This document shows positions 56,695 to 64,000 of a DNA stretch of 64,000 bases, piece after piece (position 1 is the stretch's first letter; each line of letters opens with the position of its first letter). This DNA comes from Ryuthela nishihirai (Eukaryota; Arthropoda; Arachnida; Araneae; Heptathelidae), in the NCBI GenBank assembly GCA_038380435.1, contig JAWZYU010000125.1, positions 434,001 to 498,000 of the forward strand. Reading direction: 5' to 3'. The notes below the pieces were generated by a model. The model was not told where the DNA came from, made no database searches, and saw nothing but the letters and a program-made list of their open reading frames with translations. The translations under genes and the position numbers were made by a program.

Positions 56695-57252
56695 ACCCCC
56701 CCCCCCTCCCGAGAAGGAACCACCTTGTCGTGGTGGTGGTGGGGGGGGGGGGCTAGAGGGCCTTTGTGAAGTTGAGGGTTCCGCTGACTGGTACTGGGGG
56801 CTGACGGGGTCCCGATGGAACGACTGCGCCTTAGTGAAGTTGAGGGCTCCACTGACTGGTATTGGGGGGGGGGGGGCTAGAGGGCCTTTGTGAAGTTGAG
56901 GGTTCCGCTGACTGGTACTGGGGGCGGACGGGGTCCCGATGGAACGACTGGGCCTTAGTGAAGTTGAGGGCTCCACTGACTGGTATTGGGGGGGGGGGGG
57001 GGGCTAGAGGGCCTTTTTGAAGTTGAGGGTTCCGCTGACTGGTACTGGGGGCTGACGGGGTCCCGATGGAACGACTGCGCCTTAGTGAAGTTGAGGGCTC
57101 CACTGACTGGTAATTGGGGGGGGGGGGCTAGAGGGCCTTTGTGAAGTTGAGGGTTCCGCTGACTGGTACTGGGGGCGGACGGGGTCCCGATGGAACGACT
57201 GGGCCTTAGTGAAGTTGAGGGCTCCACTGACTGGTATTGGGGGGGGGGGTAT
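56695..57252. repeat. G-rich tandem array with higher-order structure
   Basis: Units start with GGCTAGAGGGCC at 56751, 56875, 57002 and 57126. Each has two related halves, GGGTTCCGCTGACTGGTACT and GGGCTCCACTGACTGGTATT. Units 1 and 3 share CTGACGGGG and GACTGCGCC; units 2 and 4 share CGGACGGGG and GACTGGGCC, so the true period is about 250 bp. Runs of 8-14 G end each unit and could form quadruplexes. Proline-rich minus frames across it are a consequence of the repeats. Confidence 0.93.
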
Positions 57253-57954
57253 CTTGGTCGGACAGGTCCCCAATGGAAAGACCTGGTAAGGCCGGACTAA
57301 GAGTTCCTACCATGGGAGCCGAGGCAACTTGGATTGTATATCCTTATTTGTGGCTAGCCGGGGTGTAGATTAAATTTAGGTTTTTACCGATGGATGAACT
57401 TTACTTCTGTAGTACTGTTCGCTATAGGTAGTCGTGGGGTGAGCTGTATCTATATGGTGCTGTCTTGCCCTCGACCGTAATTAGTGGAGATTTTGGCATT
57501 ATCCCTATAGATGGCATGCAGTCTCTGAATTGCAATACATCTGGGTTTTGTCATTCATTTTAATTTCCTCTACGAACCCCCCGTAGCCTCTGACGCTGAA
57601 CTCGTCGCAAAGTGTCGTTGAGGCACCAGCACGTGTCCGCGAAGGCCTGGCATTTTGGAACAAGTTCGCCGATCCATGTATCGATATTGCGAGTCATGTA
57701 TAGCTGCGGATGGAAAGAACTTTGAGCACTTCCTCTGAAATTGTAAACATGATGTCTAATAAACAAGGTATTATACCTTACTTGTATTCCTTTATTTTTG
57801 ATTCTTCCTGTACCTCTGGCACACTCGGGTGGCGTTTGCGGCGATATATTGCTATGTAAAAATGGTTTGTTTTTCTATTCCTGACCTACCATTACAGTTT
57901 GTCTAAGACCTTTTGAATCACCCTGTATAGCTACATAGTAGGACTACCTGAGTG
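57253..57954. other. Repeat-like segment with mariner-type terminus
   Basis: 57290-57350 has CCATGGGAGCCGAGGCAACT, which looks like transposon untranslated sequence. 57905-57930 has TTTTGAATCACCCTGTATA, a common mariner-type end. The minus frame 57560-57766 has no motif I can name. Confidence 0.35.
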
Positions 57955-58506
57955 GGGGCGGGGGTGGCTCAGTCGGCAGCGCGCCAGGCTCGTAATCTGT
58001 AGTTCCCAGGTTCGAGTCCCAGTTGGGTTAGGGTTGAGATTTATCTCCGCAAAAATTCCCCGCCCTGCCCACGGTCAGTAGGGGACACCGATGGGCTTGG
58101 AAAGGCCGCCGTCCGTCGGATGGGACGTTAAGCCGTGGCCCCGTGTGCGGGAGAATCATACCCTGTGCACGTTAAAGAACACGCTGGATGGCCTTGACGG
58201 GAGGCTACCATCTGTCTCCCAACAGCTTGTTTCAGTGGGTCCCAACCTTCTTTGAGCCTTCGGGGTTCACGTGACCTGGCCATTTAGCCCATGGTGTGCA
58301 AAAAAGTGTCGCTCAGAGGTAAAACAACCCAACGTTAAAGAACACGCTGGATGGCCTTGACGGGAGGCTACCATCTGTCTCCCAACAGTTGTTCCAGTGG
58401 GTCCCCTCCCCCAACCTTCTCTGAGCCTTCGGGGTTCATGTGACCTGGCCATTTAGCCCATGGTTTGCAAAAAAGTGCCTCTCAGAGGTATAACAACCCA
58501 ACCCAA
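57955..58506 (+). mobile_element. SINE-1 copy with partial 3' tandem duplication
   Basis: A complete plus-strand SINE-1 to AACAACCCAAC (58333), followed directly by a second 3' part from GTTAAAGAACACGCTGG to the tail at 58506. A single target duplication CCTGAGTG (57947-57954, 58507-58514) encloses both, so the 1.4-unit structure was inserted as one molecule or rearranged in place. Confidence 0.92.
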
Positions 58507-59317
58507 CCTGAGTGACGTCAAAAATTTAGTAAATTGGCCTTCTGTTATAGGAGGTGTTGAGTGGACACTAAATAAGAGTACTAAGACTAATGTGGAACTC
58601 GCCTATTTGTGCTAGCTATTTAATCTGTGGTTTGGTCAAACTCACAACCTGAAATCAGAAGAAACTCAGGGAAATGTAGAAAGTTGTTGATATTAATATT
58701 GTGTTCAGCTTCAGAGATTTGAACACGACTAAAGCCTGTTTAGTTGCAAAGTGTCTTGAGATAATGAACCTCCCGCATAACTGATGTTCAATGAAGCACA
58801 TGCATTGTTCGAAGCTCTGACACCATTTCCCCCGAATGACGTCGCTAACTCTATCGAAACAATGGCTTCAGCACCAAGTGAACCTAGTAGCTCGTTCTCA
58901 ATTATAGCTGATAATGTCGTTGCACTCGGTTAGTTTGTATGTTAATTAAGTTTCCACCGACAAACTCTATAAGTTCAAAATCAATGGAGCTCGTTGAGTT
59001 CCTCGAAACTTGGCGAAATGAGCTCCTTTATAACGTTTACACTAAGTTTGTAATTTAAAGATAAGGGAACCTTATGAGTCGGTTACACTAAATTCGATGG
59101 AATTGCCGAGATGATAATTGCTGCAGAGATATCTAATTATACAGAGTCTATCCGCAAATGAAGATTGATAATTGAGTTAGAGAGTGGCCTGGTGGTTGTT
59201 AATATGATTTTTATGAACGTTTAGAGGTCTGAAGGAAATTCAGGTAGTTTTAGTGTTTTTTTTTTGTAAAGATAAATTGCGATGTATTTCTGTTACTTGC
59301 CTTAAACTGCAATAATA
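58507..59317. other. No gene recognised
   Basis: 58507-58560 belongs to the GACGTCA repeat (also 54638-54690 and 63412-63475). The remainder is apparently unique with normal CpG. Confidence 0.45.
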
Positions 59318-59824
59318 GGTTGGGTTGTTTTACCTCTGAGCGGAAAGGCCGCCGTCCGTCGGATGGGACGTTAAGCCGTGGTCCGTGTGCGGGAAAGCCA
59401 TACCCTGTGCACGTTAAAGAACACGCTGGATGGCCTTGACGGGAGGCTACCATCTGTCTCCCAACAGATGTTCCAGTGGGTCCCCTCTCCCAACCTTCTC
59501 TGAGCATTCGTGGTCCATGTGACCTGGCCATTTAGCCCATGGTGTGCAAAAAAGTGCCGCTCAGAGGTAAAAAAAACCCAACCCAACCTCTGAGCGGCAC
59601 TTTTTTGCACACCATGGGCTAAATGGGCAGGTCACATGGACCCCGAAGGCTCAGAGAAGGTTGGGGGAGGGGACCCACTGGAACAACTGTTGGGAGACAG
59701 ATGGTAGCCTCCCGTCAAGGCCATCCAGCGTGTTCTTTAACGTGCACTGGGTATGGCTCTCCCGCACACGGGGCCACGGCTTAACGTCCCATCCGACGGA
59801 CGGCGGCCTTTCCAAGCCCATCGG
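59318..59824. mobile_element. SINE-1 inverted composite
   Basis: Order: minus tail (59318-59343), plus 3' part from GGAAAGGCCGCCGTCCG to the tail (59342-59588), then minus 3' part from CCTCTGAGCGG to GCCCATCGG (59587-59824). Two arms of about 240 bp face tail to tail. Target duplication ACTGCAATAATA (59306-59317, 59825-59836) encloses the whole. Joints show 2-3 bp shared bases (GG, ACC). Confidence 0.93.
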
Positions 59825-59836
59825 ACTGCAATAATA

Positions 59837-60060
59837 AAACACTAATTGTAGTTTAATATCAGTTACTTATACTTTGATACCACGTGTGGTTTTATTTATC
59901 ATACAAGTCAAGCTAAATATCAAACAATATTAAAGTATGTAAAAACATTAGGAATTTTGCAATATTCTGCAATTAATTCAAAATATTTTATTGAATTACA
60001 CAAACAAATTGTGGGCATATCATATGTACACTGTTAGACATTGAAATTGTTAACCCAGAA
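59837..60060. other. No feature recognised
   Basis: Short AT-rich stretch between SINE-1 copies. Confidence 0.5.
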
Positions 60061-60335
60061 GAGTTGGGTTGTTTTACTTCTGAGCATCACTTTTTTTGCC
60101 TGCAATGGGCTAAATGGTGAGTTCACAAGACATCGAGGCTCAGAGAAGGTTGGTAACCCACTGGACAGCTGTTAGGATACAGATAATAGCATCCCATCAA
60201 GGCCATCCAGCGTGTTCTTTTTAAGTGCGCAGGGGCATGTTCTTTAAAGTGCACATCTACCGCACATGGTACCACTGCTTAAACAAGTCTCCGATGGACT
60301 GGGGATTTTTTTTTTCCAAGCCCATCAGTGTCCCA
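60061..60335 (-). mobile_element. SINE-1 copy, old and truncated
   Basis: TTGGGTTGTTTTACTTCTGA, GGCCATCCAGCGTGTTCTTT (followed by a short duplicated GTTCTTTAAAGTGCAC) and CCAAGCCCATCAGTGTCCC are recognisable. The tRNA head is missing. Confidence 0.82.
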
Positions 60336-60527
60336 TTCCAATTTCCAATTTTCCGGTTTTGAGTTCCAAGTCCAAGAAATTTAATGATGAATAGTTTAGA
60401 TACCGATATAGCATATAGTAAATGAAGATCGATCAACCTTCACTTATCTTCGTCCCAACAAAATATAGCTTATAATGACAAACGTATCAGACCGAGGCTA
60501 TCTGTATTAGTTTGAGACACATCAACT

Positions 60528-60909
60528 GGGGAGAGGGTTGCTCAGTCGGTAGCGCGCCAGTCTCGTAATCTGAAGTTCCCAGATTCGAGTCCAAGCTGGA
60601 CAGCGTTGAGATTTAACTCTCTGAAAATCTACCCACAGTGCCCACAGTCAGTAGGAACACCTATGGGATTGGAAAGGCTGCCGTCCGTCGGATGGGATGT
60701 TAAGCCGTGTCTCCGTGTGCGCGAGTGACATATCCTGTGCACGTTAAAGAACACGCTGGATGACCTTGACGGGAGGCTACCATCTGTCTCCCAACAGCTG
60801 TCCAGTGGGTCCCCTCAATCTTCTCTGAGTCTTCAGGGGTTCTTGTGACCTGGCCATTTAGTCATTTGTGTGCAAAAAAGTGCCTCTCAGAGGTAAAACA
60901 AGCCAACCG
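60528..60909 (+). mobile_element. SINE-1 copy, nearly full length
   Basis: Head GTTGCTCAGTCGGTAGCGCG, tail AACAAGCCAACC. Target duplication ACACATCAACT (11 bp) at 60517-60527 and 60910-60920. Confidence 0.92.
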
Positions 60910-60921
60910 ACACATCAACTT

Positions 60922-60982
60922 TCATTAAATTTCTTTAATGTCACTGTGCAAAAGTTGATGTGACATTAAAGAAATTTAATGA
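60922..60982. repeat. Perfect 23-bp hairpin
   Basis: Arms 60922-60944 and 60960-60982 are perfect inverted copies around a 15-bp loop. An overlapping pair, CACATCAACTTT and AAAGTTGATGTG, offers an alternative fold. The outer phrase AAGAAATTTAATGA also occurs at 60383. Confidence 0.9.
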
Positions 60983-61120
60983 CAGAATTTCAGATACCGA
61001 AGATAATAAGTGATGAAGCGAGACTGAACAAACTACCCTGAACAAACAACCGTTACCTCCGTCATCAAGAATGATAAGAAGAACATAAAAATAAAGAAAG
61101 TGGTATGTATGAGTCTCCAT

Positions 61121-61160
61121 ACACAAAAAGCAGTAGTAGAAAAGCTACTGCTTTTTGTGT
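61121..61160. repeat. Perfect 16-bp hairpin
   Basis: ACACAAAAAGCAGTAG (61121-61136) and its complement (61145-61160) flank an 8-bp loop. It looks like a Rho-independent terminator but the context is eukaryotic. Confidence 0.9.
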
Positions 61161-61929
61161 TTGTTAATTACTAATAGTTAACCACAATCACGAAATTTAG
61201 TTTTAAGCATTCGTCTAGCTCTCTGTTGAATTTTAAAGAAAATATTTTAAAATAGCGTTACTGTTCTTTACTTTGAAAGCTGATAAATTTTAACTTTTTA
61301 AGCAATATTTGAATCTAATTTTAGTAATACTTATTTAAAATATTGAGCTTGATAGGATTCGAAATTTAACATTTCTTTTCATATGATTAATACTTTGGTT
61401 AAATTGCTATAAGCTATGTTTTCTTAAGCAGAAAAATAATAACAATTCTAAAATTCTTATTTTTCATATTTAATACTAATTTTTAAAGTTTTAACGTTAT
61501 TTCAGTAGAATTTGAATATTAAATTTAATTTTTTTCTTAATACAAAGGCACGTGATGATATATAGATAATAAAATATAATTAGCTGGCACACAAATTTCT
61601 TAATATTCTTTGCATTAATGATAACTCGATATTAATTAAATAGATTTAATTGCATGGGAGATTAAACATACGATACTGTTGACAATAAGAATCTTTTTCG
61701 TAACGATAATTAAGGTGCAAAATATTTAAAGTTTTCAGAAAATTTGATAAGCTCCTTAGTTGGGAATATATATCAACAAACTTTTGTGTTTCTCTGAAGC
61801 GTTTTTAAAAATTTTTTAACCTAATTTTAAAAAGCTAACGGAAGCATTTCTTTACAAAGAATATCCTTTAAAATTAATTAACGGTGTAAGTGTAACTCAC
61901 ACTTTACTCGAATGATACTTAAATTGGAA
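61161..61929. other. No gene recognised
   Basis: Strongly AT-rich; no motif found. Confidence 0.5.
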
Positions 61930-63050
61930 TGTGATCCTGTCACAGATAAAATCTTGCTTGGATCTAAGAAAACGAAAAGCTATGTTATAACTTTTGATTC
62001 GGAATCACCCTCTCTTAAAATTAGTAGTTTTGCAAGAACACAGAGTTGATTCAATATCTAAAGAATCTCCTTGGACCTTTTCAAGTCCAAAGTGCTCATT
62101 TTCCATTTCTGGTTTCTGCACTAAAAAAGAAATGGATATTGCGGCTCAAAACATAACTGCCTCAGAATTCATTTACAAGCACTATAAAGAACATGCGAAG
62201 CTCTTCACGGATGGATCTTTTGAGAGCTAGTTGAAAAGAGCGGCTGCTGCCTTTTGTGTTCCCGAAATTTCGTATTTTGAGACAGTGCGATTTCAAAAAG
62301 TAACGGAGTTCTCACCTCGGAATTGTTTGCCATTGACTTGGTACTTAAATGGTGCATTAAGCAATCACACCAAAAAACAGATTTATTAACAGACAGAAGT
62401 TCCTCTTTACATTTTCTTGAAGGTGACCCCTGCCGATCCAGCAATAATAGAATATTTCAGAACATATTAAAATCCTCAGCAATCATCATGAAAAATGGTG
62501 CAGAATTTATACTACAATGGATCCCTGCACCTGTGGGTATCCAGGGTAATGCATTAGCTGACCTTTTGGCAAAAGCAGCACTCTTGCATGAAAAATCCTT
62601 CTACTCCTACATGGGAAATACACACCTCAAGACGTTAATGAAGAAAAAATTAAACGAAACATTTCAACATCATTTTGAGTTATTAACATCTGGAAGATTC
62701 AATCATCGAAGCATGATTGAGAATGAGATTTCTCCCTTTCGAAACTTTGGTTTGACCAGAAGGAATATTATATGTATCACCAGGCTCAGAACGGGCTCAA
62801 CTTTATTAAACGATTCCTTATTCCATTTGAAAAAAGTAAATTCTCCGAACTGTGTTCATTGCAATGTGAAAGAAACAGTATCACGTGTGCTTCTTAATTG
62901 TGAAGAATATGAAAATCAAAGGAGAGAATTAATAAACAGTCTTAAGAGAAAGAATATTGTTGAATTAAGTATTAAAAGTCTATTAGGCCAAGGAGACTCT
63001 TTATTAAGATTTTGTTTTCAAGAAACTTTGAAATTTGTACATAATTGAGA
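61930..63050 (+). pseudogene. LINE RNase H and C-terminal region, 5'-truncated
   Basis: The plus strand holds KLFTDGS (61994-62230 frame), then after a shift FAIDLVLKWCI, LLTDRSSSL and IPAPVGIQGNALADLLAKAA, the RNase H domain of jockey, I or R1-type LINEs with its DGS, Glu (lost in the shift) and Asp positions. The open part 62323-63048 continues into a C-terminal Cys/His region (CVHCNVKETVSRVLLNCEEY). The 241-codon frame is long, so decay is recent. RT is absent, indicating 5' truncation. Confidence 0.85.
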
Positions 63051-63170
63051 TCTTTTTGAAAGAATTTAAAGGAACTTTGAAGTAAGGAGAGGTGACTTTT
63101 AGGCAATTGCTACATTCTTGACGATCTGGAAGAGAGGGACATAAATTCCCACGTTTCCAGTAGTCTAGAG

Positions 63171-63383
63171 CAGTGGTTTTCAATCTTTTATGCTTCACGT
63201 ACCCCCTGGAAATGTATATGTAACTGGAGTATCCGATTTATATATTGCTAAAAAATATAGTTATAGTACAATAATGCCACCTTAGCGACTTTGTTACTTT
63301 TTTTTACTAGATCTAGTGACTTTTGAGCTCTCACGACGTACCCCAAAAAAATTTTACCGCGTACCCCACGTTGAGAACGCCTG
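63171..63383. mobile_element. Non-autonomous hAT element (MITE)
   Basis: The left end CAGTGGTTTTCAA and the right end read inward CAGGCGTTCTCAA form TIRs. The 8-bp target duplication GTCTAGAG at 63163-63170 and 63384-63391 is perfect. Length 213 bp, no coding. It landed 120 bp after the RNase-H LINE. Confidence 0.94.
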
Positions 63384-63411
63384 GTCTAGAGGTTTTTTTG
63401 ACTGACTGACT

Positions 63412-63850
63412 TTGACAGGACTACCTAAGAGACGTCAAAAATTTGATACATTGGCCTTCTGTTACAAGAGGTGTTAATAAAACAGGTTAGGACACTGCAG
63501 TAACAGAATACCAACTTTTGAATAATATAGCAATTTTTACTAAAGTTTAATTTCTAAAAATTCAACTGGTAGTTACATATTTTTAAAAATACAGTAATTA
63601 ATTTTAAAATATTCTCAATTATTTCAGTAAAATCTTTATGAATAAATAATTTTATTTTAATTGATTTTACAAAATAAATAGTTTTAACTTAAAGTTTAAA
63701 CATCATTTGAATTTTTGTGCATAATTAATATCCCTTCCTCCTTTTACTCAAGGCTGTCCAGGTGTTTCAAGGCGGACTTGGATCCCCCCCCCCCCGAAAC
63801 TAAATTATCCGAACCCCTAAAATTATATTATTCCCCCCACCCCCGAAACT
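63412..63850. repeat. Composite repeat flank (GACGTCA repeat and SINE-2 flank)
   Basis: 63412-63475 is the third copy of the GACGTCA repeat. 63715-63790 repeats the flank TGCATAATTAATATCCC and CTCAAGGCTGTCCAGG seen at 54345-54410. 63784-63796 is a C-run and the phrase CCCCGAAACTAAAT occurs twice. Confidence 0.7.
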
Positions 63851-64000
63851 AAATCCTGGGTTCATCTCTGCTTCAAGCATCTATTGAGGCAGAATTTCTT
63901 CTGACGCAGCGTGAATTCTTCAGTGTATTTAAATATTTATTTTAATAAAAGAGCTTCTGACGGTTTTGTTAGGAAAATCATCGGTAATTATGTTTCAAAT
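63851..64000. other. Window end, nothing recognised
   Basis: AT-rich end with no identifiable feature. Confidence 0.5.

Noticed and set aside
56583..57273. Proline- and serine-rich minus frames (PSTSLRRSRSIGTPSAPSTS) as a collagen-like or mucin gene
   Set aside because: They are produced by the G-rich tandem array whose unit is not a multiple of three, so no single frame is kept.
61121..61160. Rho-independent terminator
   Set aside because: The window is clearly eukaryotic with spliced genes; the hairpin is more likely repeat-related.

Overview
The window is eukaryotic, AT-rich, intron-dominated invertebrate DNA carrying one recognisable host gene and dense layers of transposable elements. 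An arthropod, probably an arachnid, is my best guess from the mix of jockey-like, RNase-H-bearing and RTE-like LINEs, Tc1/mariner and hAT fossils and tRNA-derived SINEs. The species assignment is inference only.

Positions 1-44748 are the body of a minus-strand gene for anaphase-promoting complex subunit 5 (ANAPC5). Thirteen exons between 41343 and 2453 read in phase through about 520 residues and follow human APC5 from the QKQAEFF segment to just before the C-terminus. A fourteenth, candidate 5' exon lies at 43435-43492. The N-terminal exons and the last exon are not visible. One intron uses a GC donor (15956-15957). The introns hold a near full-length RTE-like LINE broken by a SINE, Tc1 and mariner fossils, a 2.7 kb hAT element with transposase remains, several foldback or MITE-like elements and ten copies of SINE-1.

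Positions 44749-44948 are exactly 200 N, a scaffolding gap. Beyond it (44949-64000) I find no host gene. That part holds tandem arrays (42-bp, 74-bp, 30-bp and a G-rich array with about 125-bp units in a 250-bp higher-order pattern), a jockey-like LINE, an RNase-H-bearing LINE 3' part, a hAT MITE, and more SINEs, some nested or rearranged. CpG is sparse before the gap and frequent after it, as expected if the ANAPC5 gene body is methylated in the germline and the right part is not.

The most distinctive content is SINE-1, a family of about 390 bp with a tRNA-like head, a conserved central block and an AACCC-type tail without poly-A. Seventeen copies or fragments are visible, eleven with target-site duplications I could read directly. 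They include a 51-bp stub, a partial tandem duplication and an inverted composite, each inside a single duplication pair. I found no clearly new biochemical system. The best leads are SINE-1 rearrangement, the CpG boundary, the higher-order array and an 80-bp-TIR element flanked by TTAA.
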